This document shows, one piece after another, positions 36,153-46,500 of a DNA stretch of 64,000 nucleotides. The notes below the pieces were generated by a model. It saw nothing but the letters and a program-made list of their open reading frames with translations, was not told the origin of the DNA and ran no database searches. Source of the DNA: Porphyrobacter sp. (lineage in GTDB: Bacteria; Pseudomonadota; Alphaproteobacteria; Sphingomonadales; Sphingomonadaceae); assembly GCA_027531395.1 (NCBI GenBank), contig JAPZRO010000004.1, positions 1,101,846 through 1,165,845 of the forward strand, given 5' to 3'. The first letter of the stretch is position 1. Each line of letters starts with the position of its first letter. Position numbers and translations under genes: made by a program.

Positions 36153-37367
36153 ATGGCGACACAGGCAAAGCGGATCATCGAGGATGCGGTGGTCCGCAAG
36201 GATGCGGGGTTCGGCGACAAGCTGCTCGACAAGGCCTTCGCCCTCGCCTTCAAGGGCCTCGTCTATGCCCAGATCTGGGAAGACCCGGTGGTCGACATGG
36301 AGGGGCTGGCTATTGCGCCCGACAGCCGCGTCATGTGCATCGCCAGCGGCAGCTGCAACGCCCTGTCCTACCTGACGGCGAACCCCGCCAGCGTCACCGC
36401 GGTCGATCTCAACCGTGCCCACGTCGCGCTCGGCCGGCTCAAGATCGCCGCGATCAAGCACCTGCCGAGCTACGAGCGCTTCCATCGCTTCTTCGCCCAT
36501 GCCGATCACAAGGAGAACGCGGCGGTCTATCGCGAGATGATCGCGCCGCACCTCGATGCAGAAAGCCGCGCCTATTGGGAGAAGCGCGACATCCGCGGGC
36601 GGCGGCGCATCAGCTACTTCACGCGCGGCATCTACCGCCAGGGGTTGCTGGGCAACTTCATCGGCTTGGCGCACATCTTTGCCAAGCTCTACAAGATCGA
36701 CCTGTCCAAGGTGCTCGCCGCCTCCACGCTCGAGGAACAGCGCGAGGTGTTCGAGCGCGAGCTCGCGCCAGTGTTCGAGAAGCGCTTCATCCGCTGGCTC
36801 ACCGATCAGCCCGCCTCGCTGTTCGGCCTCGGCATTCCGCCCGCGCAGTTCGAGCATCTCGCAGGCGACGAACGCATGGCCGAAGTGCTGCGGCGGCGGC
36901 TCGAAAAGCTCGCCTGCGACTTCGCAGTGAAGGACAACTACTTCGCATGGCAGGCCTTCGGGCGCGGCTATGACCGCTCCGAGGCCGCGCCGCTGCCGCC
37001 CTATCTCCAGCGCGCCAACTGGGAGGCGATGAAGGAGCGGGTCGACCGGCTCGAGGTGGCCCGCGCCAACATGGTCGACTGGATCGGCGCGCGCGAGGAA
37101 ACGAGCATGGACCGCTTCGTGCTGCTCGATGCGCAGGACTGGATGAACAATGCCCAGCTTGACGACCTGTGGGCGAGGATCACCCGCGCCAGCCGCCCCG
37201 GCGCGCGGGTGCTGTTCCGCACCGCCGCCGAGCCGAGCCTGCTGCCCGGGCGGCTGGATGATGCGATCCTGTCGAAGTGGCGTTACCTTGAGGAGACTTC
37301 CACCGATTGCACCCGCCGCGACCGCTCGTCGATCTACGGCGGCGTCCATGTCTACGAGCTCGTGTGA
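36153..37367 (+). CDS. btaA: S-adenosylmethionine:diacylglycerol 3-amino-3-carboxypropyl transferase BtaA
   Basis: 404 residues (DUF3419). Transfers the 3-amino-3-carboxypropyl group of SAM to diacylglycerol, giving diacylglyceryl-homoserine, first step to the phosphorus-free betaine lipid DGTS. N-terminal IWEDPVVDMEGL and CIASGSCNALSYL are the SAM-binding region; FVLLDAQDWM and LFRTAAEPSLLPGRL near the C-terminus are conserved. AAGGG precedes the ATG. The stop overlaps the btaB start. A candidate Pho box lies upstream. Confidence 0.93.
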   Translation: MATQAKRIIEDAVVRKDAGFGDKLLDKAFALAFKGLVYAQIWEDPVVDMEGLAIAPDSRVMCIASGSCNALSYLTANPASVTAVDLNRAHVALGRLKIAAIKHLPSYERFHRFFAHADHKENAAVYREMIAPHLDAESRAYWEKRDIRGRRRISYFTRGIYRQGLLGNFIGLAHIFAKLYKIDLSKVLAASTLEEQREVFERELAPVFEKRFIRWLTDQPASLFGLGIPPAQFEHLAGDERMAEVLRRRLEKLACDFAVKDNYFAWQAFGRGYDRSEAAPLPPYLQRANWEAMKERVDRLEVARANMVDWIGAREETSMDRFVLLDAQDWMNNAQLDDLWARITRASRPGARVLFRTAAEPSLLPGRLDDAILSKWRYLEETSTDCTRRDRSSIYGGVHVYELV

Positions 37368-38014
37368 TGGCGAGCATCAGCCCCCGCCCCTCGCACGCCG
37401 CGCTGATGGACGAGGTCTATCGCGGGCAGCGGCATATCTATGATCTGACCCGCAAATACTACCTCTTCGGGCGCGACACGCTGATTGCGGGGCTGGATGC
37501 CAAGCCCCGCGCGCGGGTGCTGGAGGTGGCCTGCGGCACGGGACGCAACCTCGCCAAGGTGGGCAAGGCCTGGCCGGGGGTGCGCCTCTACGGCCTCGAT
37601 ATCTCGGTCGAAATGCTCAAGAGCGCGCGCGCAGCGCTGGGGGAGGCTGCGCGGCTGGGTGAAGGCGATGCCTGCAGCTTCGATGCGCAGGCGCTGCTAG
37701 GCGAGCCGGCCTTCGAGCGGATCGTGCTGTCCTATTCGCTCTCGATGATCCCCGACTGGGAAGGCGCGCTCGATCATGCCGCCGGTCTGCTGGCCGACGG
37801 CGGCGCACTGCACATCGTCGATTTCGGCGACCTTGCTGGCCTGCCCTCGCCCTTCGCGGCGCTGCTGCGCGGCTGGCTGGCGCGGTTCCATGTCGCGCCC
37901 CGCATGAGCCTGCGCGCAGCCGCCGCACGCATCGCCGCCGCGCGCGGTCTGGCGCTGAGCAGCCGGCGCGGGCCGCTGGGCTATTACCAGTTGCACGTGC
38001 TCGCCGCGCGATAG
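37367..38014 (+). CDS. btaB: Diacylglyceryl-homoserine N-methyltransferase BtaB
   Basis: 215 residues from the ATG at 37367, overlapping the btaA stop by one base (TGATG). Class I SAM methyltransferase with VLEVACGTGRN (~44-54) and YGLDIS. It adds three methyl groups to diacylglyceryl-homoserine to give DGTS. Assignment rests on the methyltransferase fold plus the strict btaA-btaB pairing. Confidence 0.9.
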   Translation: MASISPRPSHAALMDEVYRGQRHIYDLTRKYYLFGRDTLIAGLDAKPRARVLEVACGTGRNLAKVGKAWPGVRLYGLDISVEMLKSARAALGEAARLGEGDACSFDAQALLGEPAFERIVLSYSLSMIPDWEGALDHAAGLLADGGALHIVDFGDLAGLPSPFAALLRGWLARFHVAPRMSLRAAAARIAAARGLALSSRRGPLGYYQLHVLAAR

Positions 38015-38086
38015 GTTGCAATTGACAATCGTTCGCTCGCCCCGCAGGTAACGTCTCCAGAGAGGTTGACGACAGGGGATCATCAT

Positions 38087-38542
38087 ATGCTGGCGCAAAT
38101 GCTCGCGCCTGCCGCCGTTCTGGTGGTGTGGACGCTCATCGTGTTGCTGTGGATCATTCCGGCGCGGTTCGGGGCGGTGGCGAAGATCGCCGACAAGTCG
38201 GCGCTGCCCAACAAGCCCGGCGTGCGCGGCAATGATCTCGAAGGCGTGCTGCCCGACAAGGCCAACTGGCCCGCGCACAACTACACCCACCTCGTCGAGC
38301 AGCCGACGCTGTTCTATGTCACCGTGGTGATCCTCGCCCTGACCGGTCCGGACGCGCTCGATGTGACGCTGGCCTGGGCTTACGTCGCCCTGCGGATCGT
38401 GCACTCGCTGTGGCAGAACCTCGTCAACACCATCCCGGTGCGCTTCTTGCTGTTCATCACCAGCACCATCGCGCTGGTCGTGCTGGCGGTGCGTGCGGTG
38501 ATGGCGACACTACTGGCCGACCCGTCCGTGGTCGCGGCTTGA
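38087..38542 (+). CDS. MAPEG family membrane protein 1
   Basis: 151 residues from the ATG at 38087 (MLAQMLAPAAVLVVWT) with AGGGG upstream; an earlier in-frame start at 38066 is weaker. Four-helix MAPEG fold with the family's NYTHLVEQPTLFYV and ALRIVHSLWQNLVN. Eukaryotic members are glutathione transferases or leukotriene synthases; bacterial substrates are mostly unknown. It is followed after 13 nt by a paralogue. Confidence 0.85.
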   Translation: MLAQMLAPAAVLVVWTLIVLLWIIPARFGAVAKIADKSALPNKPGVRGNDLEGVLPDKANWPAHNYTHLVEQPTLFYVTVVILALTGPDALDVTLAWAYVALRIVHSLWQNLVNTIPVRFLLFITSTIALVVLAVRAVMATLLADPSVVAA

Positions 38543-38555
38543 GGGAGAGAGAGAC

Positions 38556-38984
38556 ATGATCGGAATGGATATCCTGCAGCCGGTCGTCGCGCTGCTGGCG
38601 TGGACGATGGTGATGTGGCTGTGGATGTACGCCACCCGCATTCCCGCGATGAATAAGGCCGGGATCGACGCCAAGAACCTCGTCGGCGGCGAGGGATCGA
38701 GCCTGCGCGGCCTGCTGCCCGACACGGTCAGCTGGAAGGCCGACAACTACAACCACCTCCACGAGGCGCCGACGCTGTTCTACGCGGTGGCGATCGTGCT
38801 GGCGATCATCGGTCAGGGCGACGGGCTCAACACCACGCTGGCCTGGGCCTACACCGGCCTCCGGATCGCGCATTCAATTGTGCAGGCGACGATCAACCGC
38901 GTGATCATCCGCTTCGCGCTCTTCGCGCTGTCGAGCCTGGTGCTGATCGCGCTGATCCTGCACGCCGCGATCGCGGTGTTCTGA
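38556..38984 (+). CDS. MAPEG family membrane protein 2
   Basis: 142 residues, paralogous to the preceding gene (NYNHLHEAPTLFYAV, GLRIAHSIVQATINR). GAGGGAGAGAGAC precedes the ATG. Four hydrophobic spans. The tandem pair is probably a local duplication that may form hetero-oligomers, since MAPEG proteins are trimeric. Confidence 0.85.
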   Translation: MIGMDILQPVVALLAWTMVMWLWMYATRIPAMNKAGIDAKNLVGGEGSSLRGLLPDTVSWKADNYNHLHEAPTLFYAVAIVLAIIGQGDGLNTTLAWAYTGLRIAHSIVQATINRVIIRFALFALSSLVLIALILHAAIAVF

Positions 38985-38995
38985 TAGGCCTGAGC

Positions 38996-39022
38996 CCTCC
39001 CCATCCCAGCGGCATGGGGAGG
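38996..39022. terminator. Hairpin between convergent MAPEG and trxB genes
   Basis: CCTCCCCAT (38996-39004), 9-nt loop, ATGGGGAGG (39014-39022): a perfect 9-bp stem between the stops of two convergent genes. No T-tract, so termination is possible but unproven. Confidence 0.5.
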
Positions 39023-39032
39023 CACTCACAGA

Positions 39033-40004
39033 TCACTCCGCCGCTTCGGTTTCCTTGGCGGCGTGGGCCCGCGCGGCGAGGAAGCGTTCGCCATCGAGCG
39101 CGGCCATGCAGCCCATCCCCGCCGCGGTGACCGCCTGACGGTAGACGTGATCGGTCACGTCGCCGGCGGCGAACACGCCGGGGATCGCGGTCTTGGGCGT
39201 GCCGGGCTCGGTCAGCAGATAGCCGCTCTCGTCCACCGGCAGCTTGCCCTTGAACAGTTCGGTCGCGGGCGCATGGCCGATCGCGACAAAGGCCCCGTCG
39301 ACCTCGAGGGTGGAGGCCTCGCCCGTCACCGTATCGGTCAGCGCGAGGTGGTGGAGCATGCCGTTCTCCCCGCCCACGAAGCCGTCGACCGCCTTGTTCC
39401 AGAGCACGGTGATCTTGGGATTGGCGAACAGCCGCTCCTGCAGGATTTTCTCGGCGCGCAGGGAATCGCGGCGGTGGATCAGGGTGACGTCGTCGGAATG
39501 GTTGGTAAGGTAGAGCGCCTCTTCCACCGCGGTGTTGCCGCCGCCGATTACCGCGACCTTCTTGCCGCGGTAGAAGAACCCGTCGCAGGTCGCGCAGGCG
39601 GAGACGCCCTTGCCGCCCAGCTCCATCTCGCCCGGAACGCCGAGCCACTTGGCCTGCGCACCCGTCGCGATCACCAACGTCTCGCCGATATATTCGTCAC
39701 CGCTGTCGCCCACCGCGCGGAACGGTGCGCCGTTTTCGAGATCGACCGAGACGATCGTGTCCCAGATCATGCGCGTGCCGACGTGCTCGGCCTGCGCCTT
39801 CATCTCTTCCATCAGCCACGGGCCCTGCACCACGTCGCGGAAACCGGGATAGTTCTCGACATCGGTAGTGATGGTAAGCTGCCCGCCGGGCTGGAGCCCC
39901 TGCACCACGATCGGTTCGAGCATCGCGCGCGCGGCATAGATCGCGGCGGAATAGCCCGCCGGGCCGGAGCCGATGATGAGCATCTTGGTGTGATGGGTGG
40001 CCAT
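39033..40004 (-). CDS. trxB: Thioredoxin-disulfide reductase
   Basis: NADPH-dependent flavoprotein that reduces thioredoxin, 323 residues from the ATG at 40004 (MATHHTKMLIIGSGPAGYSA). Redox pair C137-AT-C140, FAD motif GSGPAG, NADP motif IGGGNTAVEEAL, C-terminal FAAGDVTDHVYRQAVTAAG. GAAGAGACGG is the ribosome site; an alternative ATG at 40019 is in frame. Confidence 0.95.
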   Translation of the reverse strand: MATHHTKMLIIGSGPAGYSAAIYAARAMLEPIVVQGLQPGGQLTITTDVENYPGFRDVVQGPWLMEEMKAQAEHVGTRMIWDTIVSVDLENGAPFRAVGDSGDEYIGETLVIATGAQAKWLGVPGEMELGGKGVSACATCDGFFYRGKKVAVIGGGNTAVEEALYLTNHSDDVTLIHRRDSLRAEKILQERLFANPKITVLWNKAVDGFVGGENGMLHHLALTDTVTGEASTLEVDGAFVAIGHAPATELFKGKLPVDESGYLLTEPGTPKTAIPGVFAAGDVTDHVYRQAVTAAGMGCMAALDGERFLAARAHAAKETEAAE

Positions 40005-40064
40005 GATCCGTCTCTTCAATCCGTCAGAAGTATGCCCGCGATATGGGGTGCAGGCGCGCGATTG

Positions 40065-40877
40065 TCACGCCACCAGCTTCTCGCGCAGGCGCGCTTTCCT
40101 TGCCTCGTCCACACCTAATCTTGTCGCCAGATAGGTGTCGATCGAGCCGTGGTCGCGCGTCACCTCGGCAAAGTAGGTTTCGATGTATTCAGGCAGCACG
40201 CCCATCAGGTTGTGCAGGGCTTCGGGCTCGATGTCGCCATAATGCGCCTGCATCCGGGGGAGCGACTGGCGTTCGAGGATGTCGCGGGTCGGCGCATCAT
40301 TGGTGCGCAGGAACTCGGCCACCACATCGTCGCGGTGCACGCCGAGCACGTGGAGCAGCAGGCTCGCGGCGATCCCGGTGCGGTCCTTGCCGGCAAAGCA
40401 ATGGACGAGGCTGCCCCCATCGCGTTCGTCGAGCGCGGCGAAATAGCGCGAGAACATGGAAATCATCGCCGGGTTGACCGGCATGCGGGTGTAGACCGCC
40501 AGCATTCGCTCGCGCGCCTTTTGCGGCGTCATCACCACCTTGCCGCCCCCGCCCTCGTGCGGCGGAGAATTGCTGGTCTCGCCGTCATGGGCGATGACCT
40601 CGGCAGCGAATTGCGGGTGACGGCGGCAGGGGAAGCCCTCGCGCTCGCTCGTCCCGCGCAGATCGATGATGGTGCGGATGTCGAGCGCGTGGATCAGATC
40701 GAGATCCGCCTCGCTCGCCTCCATGTGCTGCCCCGATCGAAACAGCAGGCCGGTCTTCACCCTGCCCCCGCCCGGCACGGCATAGCCGCCATAGTCGCGC
40801 AGGTTGTGGATGCCCTCAGTCGGCAGGAACGGGGACACGTCGGCGGGGGGAAGATCACGAATCATCGCAAGCGACAT
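40065..40877 (-). CDS. Tyrosine-protein phosphatase (dual-specificity-like)
   Basis: 270 residues from the ATG at 40877 (MSLAMIRDLPPADVSPF). Family with N-terminal NLRDYGGY and P-loop signature HCFAGKDRTG (Cys160, Arg166), as in bacterial phosphatases acting on phosphotyrosine or phosphoinositides. Residues ~103-114 (NSPPHEGGGGK) are a Gly/Pro insert without counterpart in the family core. Start choice is uncertain because no clear ribosome site is seen. Confidence 0.85.
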   Translation of the reverse strand: MSLAMIRDLPPADVSPFLPTEGIHNLRDYGGYAVPGGGRVKTGLLFRSGQHMEASEADLDLIHALDIRTIIDLRGTSEREGFPCRRHPQFAAEVIAHDGETSNSPPHEGGGGKVVMTPQKARERMLAVYTRMPVNPAMISMFSRYFAALDERDGGSLVHCFAGKDRTGIAASLLLHVLGVHRDDVVAEFLRTNDAPTRDILERQSLPRMQAHYGDIEPEALHNLMGVLPEYIETYFAEVTRDHGSIDTYLATRLGVDEARKARLREKLVA

Positions 40878-41017
40878 GGCAGCGCCGGGTGACAGGGGCA
40901 AGGCGCGAGGGCGCGGCGCCGGTGCTACGGGGAATTGCGCAGGGCCGCGCCAAGCCATTCTTGGGCATGGGATGGTTAACAGGGCAGCAGGAAACCTCCC
41001 GACGAAAGCCCGATCCC

Positions 41018-41479
41018 ATGGCCCGCATCCTGATTGCCGATGATGACGAACTGGTCGCCGAACTGGCGAGCGAGGTGCTGATCGATGCCGGACACGCCTG
41101 CGGCTGGGTGACCAGCGCCGACGCCGCTTGGAACTGCCTGCGCCGCAAGCGTCCCGACATCCTGCTGCTCGACCAGACCATGCCGGGCGAATCCGGCCTC
41201 TCGCTGCTGAGACGGCTGCGCCAGTCGGCCCGCCACTACGATCTGCCCGTGATCATGTTCACTGCCGTGAACGGCGATGCCGACGAGGCGCAGGCGATCT
41301 ATGCCGGCGCGCAGGATTTCATCCGCAAGCCTTTCGATCCTGCGCTGCTGGTGAGGCGGGTCGAACGCATGATCCGCTTGCGCGGTGACCGGCCGCGCCA
41401 CGTCGATCTCAAGACCGCGCTCGGCCTCGACGGCGAGCGCATCGCCCCGCCGCTGGCACTCGCCCGCCGTGTGCTCTAG
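41018..41479 (+). CDS. Single-domain response regulator
   Basis: 153 residues from the ATG at 41018 ([18 protein letters not shown]). Receiver domain with Asp8-10 acidic cluster, phospho-acceptor Asp52 in [12 protein letters not shown], Thr82 and Lys104 (RKPF). The ~35-residue C-terminal tail has no recognisable output domain. No kinase gene is adjacent. Its TAG shares the CTAG tetranucleotide with the stop of the convergent dehydrogenase gene. Confidence 0.88.
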   Translation: MARILIADDDELVAELASEVLIDAGHACGWVTSADAAWNCLRRKRPDILLLDQTMPGESGLSLLRRLRQSARHYDLPVIMFTAVNGDADEAQAIYAGAQDFIRKPFDPALLVRRVERMIRLRGDRPRHVDLKTALGLDGERIAPPLALARRVL

Positions 41480-43134
41480 GCCGCTTTCGCCTGCGCCTGC
41501 GCGCCCAGCAGCCCGCGTCCGATCACCTGCGCCTGAATCTCCGCTGCACCTTCGAAGATGTTGAGAATCCGCGCATCGCACAGCACACGGCTGATCGGAT
41601 ATTCGAGCGCATAGCCGTTGCCGCCGTGGATCTGCACCGCATTGTCCGCCGCAGCCCATGCGGTGCGCGCGGCGAGCAGCTTGGCCATCCCGGCCTCGAT
41701 GTCGCAGCGCGCCTCGCGGTCCTTGGCCCGGGCGGCGAAATAGGTGAGCTCACGGGCCATGACGATGTCGGCCACCATCAGCGCCAGCTTGTCGGCCACG
41801 CGCGGGAAGGCCGTCAGCGGCTGGCCGAACTGCTTGCGCCCCTGCGCATAGTCCAATGCGAGGTCGAAGGCGTTCCACGCCACGCCCACCGCGCGCGCGG
41901 CGGTCTGGATGCGGGCGCCCTCGAAGGTGCGCATCAACTGCTTGAAGCCCTGCCCCTCGCGCCCGCCCAGCAGGCCGTCTGCCGCGACCGCAAAGCCGTC
42001 GAGCCCGAGCGCATATTCCTTCATCCCGCGATAGCCGAGCACTTCGATCTCGCTGCCCTCGATCCCGGCATCGGGGAACGGCGCGGCGTCGGTGCCGCGG
42101 GTCTTGGTGGCGAGCAGCATCGACAGGCCGCCATAGCCCGGCTGAGCGGTATCGGTGCGCACCAGCATGGTCATCAGATCGGCGCGCGCGGCGTGGGTGA
42201 TCCACGTCTTGGCGCCCGTTACGCTCCAACTGCCATCGGCCTGCTTTTCAGCGCGGGTACGCACCGCGGCGAGGTCCGATCCGGTGTCAGGCTCGGTGAA
42301 CACCGCGGTCGGCAGGCACGAACCATCGGCAATGCGAGGCAGGAAGTGCGCCTTCTGCTCGGGCGTGCCATTGTGGGTGATGAGCTCGCCCGCGATCTCC
42401 GAACGGGTGCCGAGGCTGCCGGCGCAGATCCACCCGCGCGAAAGCTCCTCCGAGACCACCGCCATGGCGAGCTTGCCGAGGCCGAGACCGCCGTGCTCTT
42501 CGGGAATGCACACCCCGAACACGCCGAGCTGCGCCATTTCGGCGATCACCGCGTCAGGAATCAGCGCGTCGGCAAGGTGCCAGGCATGGGCGTGGGGCGT
42601 TATCTTCTCGGTCGTGAAGGCGCGGAAGCTTTCGCGCACCAGATCGAGCGTCTCGTCGCCTAGCGTCTCGTCGGGGCGCGCGCCATCGGCGAGCAGCGCG
42701 GCAAAGGCGGCGCGGGTGGCGGCGGTGCTGCCCTCGGCGAGAAAGCGCGCGACCGCAGGATCGGCGGCCAGCGCGCGCGCCTCGGCATCACAGCCGAAGG
42801 CGGCAGGGCGCACCACTTCGCTCGCGCTCATCAACAGGCCATAGGCCAGCTGGCCAAACGCCTCGCCCAGCGCGATGCGCAACGTCAGCTCCTCGGTCTC
42901 GCCGAACCGGCCAGCGCTGGCAGCGCGCGCCGCCCAGTCGGTGGTGGCTTCAGTCGCTGCCAGCGTCGCCGCTGCCCAGGCAAAACCGTGCACCGCGTGC
43001 TGCTCGCGTTCGACCAGCGCCGGATCGGGAGCACCTTCCGGCGCCACCCGCTCGCTCAGCCTGATCCGCACCGTCTCGCAATAGCTGCGCGCCGCAGCGA
43101 TCGCCGCGCGCGCCTCGTTGATCCATTCGCTCAT
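41476..43134 (-). CDS. Acyl-CoA dehydrogenase with N-terminal extension, methylsuccinyl-CoA dehydrogenase-like
   Basis: 552 residues: a ~150-residue N-terminal extension followed by a complete flavin-dependent acyl-CoA dehydrogenase ([53 protein letters not shown]). Catalytic Glu528 in FEGAAEIQ. The extension ([51 protein letters not shown]) resembles that of (2S)-methylsuccinyl-CoA dehydrogenase of the ethylmalonyl-CoA pathway, which makes mesaconyl-CoA. Ccr, ethylmalonyl-CoA mutase and mesaconyl-CoA hydratase are not in the window, so this specific role is inferred; the general family is certain. Confidence 0.8.
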   Translation of the reverse strand: MSEWINEARAAIAAARSYCETVRIRLSERVAPEGAPDPALVEREQHAVHGFAWAAATLAATEATTDWAARAASAGRFGETEELTLRIALGEAFGQLAYGLLMSASEVVRPAAFGCDAEARALAADPAVARFLAEGSTAATRAAFAALLADGARPDETLGDETLDLVRESFRAFTTEKITPHAHAWHLADALIPDAVIAEMAQLGVFGVCIPEEHGGLGLGKLAMAVVSEELSRGWICAGSLGTRSEIAGELITHNGTPEQKAHFLPRIADGSCLPTAVFTEPDTGSDLAAVRTRAEKQADGSWSVTGAKTWITHAARADLMTMLVRTDTAQPGYGGLSMLLATKTRGTDAAPFPDAGIEGSEIEVLGYRGMKEYALGLDGFAVAADGLLGGREGQGFKQLMRTFEGARIQTAARAVGVAWNAFDLALDYAQGRKQFGQPLTAFPRVADKLALMVADIVMARELTYFAARAKDREARCDIEAGMAKLLAARTAWAAADNAVQIHGGNGYALEYPISRVLCDARILNIFEGAAEIQAQVIGRGLLGAQAQAKAA

Positions 43135-43546
43135 GAAGGGGTGCTAGCAGAGCCGGCGGGCCGAAGCGAACCCGCAAAAACATCACCATTGGCGGGCGCC
43201 GCGTACCGTGCCGACCGAGGCAATCACCTGTTGCCAATCGGCGACACTCGCTGCCGAAAAGCCGGTCTGTCCCGGAATTCAGACTGTAAACGGGTTGTCC
43301 GAGAGCCTCGCCTGCGGCAACTTTAATTCACTTTGTTGCAGGAATTTGCAGCAAAACCTCTCATCGGGGTGACCCAAGCCGGACAGCGCAGCGCTTCGGC
43401 CGGCACCTCACGCAGGAAGAACCGGACAGTTTCGCTTACGGGCAATGGTCGTCGCGCCCGAGGGTGATCTGTGTCGAACAACCTCCGGCGGCCCCATACC
43501 GGCCTCCGCTTGAGATCCTGAATGACGACCTACGCGAGGAGCTACA
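43135..43546. other. 412-nt intergenic region upstream of the TonB receptor
   Basis: No gene can be supported. It holds the divergent promoters of the acyl-CoA dehydrogenase and the TonB receptor. At 43335-43357 a tandem TTGCAGGAA / TTGCAGCAA about 10 nt apart, also imperfectly palindromic, could be an operator. GAGGAG lies 6 nt before the receptor start. No riboswitch is recognised. Confidence 0.5.
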
Positions 43547-46500
43547 ATGCGTTATTCTGCCCATACCCGCCAAACTTCATCGCTGACCGCGCTGGCCGCT
43601 GCGCTGCTCGTCTCCGGGCTCGCCCCGGCGAGTGCGCTGGCGCAGGACAGTGTCGCTGAAGAGGCCGAAAGCAGCGAAACCGGCAGCGAGCAGATCGTCG
43701 TCACCGGTTCGCGCATCGCACGTGATCCCAACGCGGTTGCCCCGCTCCCGATCAGCACGCTCGATGCCGATGACTTCCGCAATTTCGGCGCGACCGACGT
43801 TACCGCCGCGCTGCGCCAGATTCCGGCGCTGATCTCCTCGGGCACCGTGGCCGACTCGCTCGAGCGCGGCGGCGGCGGCGTGGGCCAGGCGACGCTCAAC
43901 CTGCGCCAGCTCGGCTCGAACCGCACGCTGGTGCTGGTCGATGGCTGGCGCCACGTCTCGGGTGTGGCGGGTTCGCAGACGGTTGACGTCTCGACCATCC
44001 CCAATGCTCTGATCGAGCGCGTCGAAGTGCTGACCGGCGGCGCATCGGCGGTCTACGGTGCGGACGCGGTGACCGGCGTGGTCAACTACGTCCTCAAGCG
44101 CGATTTCGAGGGCATCCAGCTCGACGGGCAGATGGGCCTTTCGACCAAGGGCGACGGCAAGAGCTACCGCCTCGAAGGCGTCATCGGCCAGAACTTCGCG
44201 GAAGGTCGGGGCAACATCACCTTTGCGGCCGGCTACACGCAGGATGACGAAATCCTGATGGGCGACCGCTCCTTCACGCGCGACAACGGGCGCGGCAACA
44301 ACTCGACCACCTATGCCAACCCGCTGCGCCGCTTCCAGCGCGGGGACATCAATCCTGCCACCATGCCGAACTTCGCCAACCGCTTCCGGCTTGGCGGCCC
44401 CGGCCCGAACAACACCCGCTTCCCCTTCGGTCCGCTGATCCCGACCCCGGCGCAGATCGCCACGCTGTTCCCGGGCGGCATCACCGCAGCCGAACAGGCG
44501 CTGGTCGACCGCGCGGTCAACTCGCCGGCCTTCGCGATCGGCGCCGATCCGCGCTTCGCCATCTCCTCGGGCGCCGGTCTCGTGTTCCGCAACGACTTCG
44601 ACTACTTCTCGGCCGATGTGAACAACAACGGCATCCCCGACTGTAACGAAAGCTACATCGGGCGCACCGGCTTCGGTGGTGGCGGCTGCTATGTGACGAC
44701 GCCGGGCGGCGGCGTTCGGCCGTTTGTCGACGGCATCATTTCGAGCGCCTCCAACCAGTTCGGCGGCGACGGCGCGGTCGAGCGGACCAACGAAACCTCG
44801 CTGATCCCCGAATCCGAGCGCATCTATGCCAACCTGCGCACCAGCTTCGAATTCTCGACCGCTGCCCGCGTGTGGCTCGATGCGAAGTACGTCCGCACCA
44901 ACACCACCAGCCGCAACAACTACAACACCTTCTACGACAGCCTGTTCATCGCGCCGGACAACCCCTTCATTCCCGACGTGCTGCAGGCCGATGCGGACGA
45001 AGCGGGCGGTCTGCGCATCAGCCGCGACTTCCTCGATCTCGGGCCGGGTATCTCCACCTCGAAGCGCGAGACCTACCGGATCGTCGGCGGGATCGAAGGC
45101 GAGATCACGCCGCACCTGAAGTATGAACTGGTCGGCAACTACGGTCGCAGCGACAACACCGATACCTCGAGCAACTCGGTGCAGTACGACCGCCTGTTCG
45201 CCGCGATCGACGTGGTGACCAACCCCGCCAACGGCCAGCCGATCTGTCGTTCGACGCTCAACCCGGCAGCCCCTCCGCACCCCGGTTCGGAGATCTTCCC
45301 GGTGATCGCGCCCGGCTTCTTCACCTTCCGTCCGGGTGACGGCCAGTGTGTCCCGGTGAGCCTGTTCAACGGGGTGAACTCGGTGAGCCAGGCGGGTGTG
45401 GACTTCATCACCACCCCGACCACCGACCGCTTCCGTCTGGAACAGACCGTCATCACTGGCCTGCTGAGCGGCGATACCGGCGCCTTCTTCAACCTGCCGG
45501 GCGGCGCGGTGCAGTTCTCGATGGGTGCGGAATACCGCAAGGAGAAGTCGCAGTCGCGCTTCAACGATCTGCTGCTCGGCCTGTTGCCCGAAGGCTCGCC
45601 GGCAGGCCCGGCTGGCACCTTCATCGGTGACGTCTCGGACAACCAGTCGCTGCTGTTCGATGCCCAGACCCGCCAGTTCAACGCCGGCGGTTCGTTCGAC
45701 GTGGTCGAAGTGTTCGGCGAAATCCTGCTGCCGGTGCTGGCTGACACGCCGTTCTTCCACGAGCTCACCTTCGGTGCTGCCGGTCGCTATGCCGACTACT
45801 CCACCGTCGGCGGCGCCTTCACGTGGAACGTCAACGGCGTGTGGGCCCCGGTCGAGGACATCCGCTTCCGCGGCACCTACGCCCAGGCCATCCGTGCGCC
45901 GAACATCTCGGAACTGTTCGATCCCCAGCAGGGCGCGACCTTCCGGCCTTCGGACCCGTGCGATGCCAACCTGATCGATGACACGCCCAACCGTCGCGCC
46001 AACTGTATCGCGGCGGCCACGGCGCTCGGCTTCAACGCCGACTTCATCAACGGCAACGCCGGCGCCGGCATCTCGCCCTATGAAGATCCGCTGACCGCGC
46101 GCTTCTCGGGCACCAGCGGTGGCAACCCGAACCTCGAAGAGGAAACTGCTACCACCTGGACCGTGGGCACGGTGATCCAGCCGCGCTTCCTGCCCGGCCT
46201 CTCGATCTCGGCGGACTACTACTCGATCGAGATCAAGGACGCGATTCAGGCGGTGACCTCGCAGGATATCGTCAATTCCTGCTACGACCTGCCGACCTTC
46301 CCGAACGACTTCTGCAACCTGTTCCAGCGCAACGGGCCGAATACGGCAACGCCGTTCGGGTTCAACTTCCTGCGGCAGACCCAGATCAACTTCGCCAAGC
46401 TGGAAACCCGCGGGGTCGACTTCCAGGTCAACTACGGGTTCGAACTGGGCGAGAACAACTTCAACCTCAATGTCGGCGGCAACTGGACCGAGCGGCTCGA

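Noticed and set aside
43135..43546. Cobalamin or other riboswitch before the TonB receptor
   Set aside because: No conserved riboswitch core could be matched by eye.
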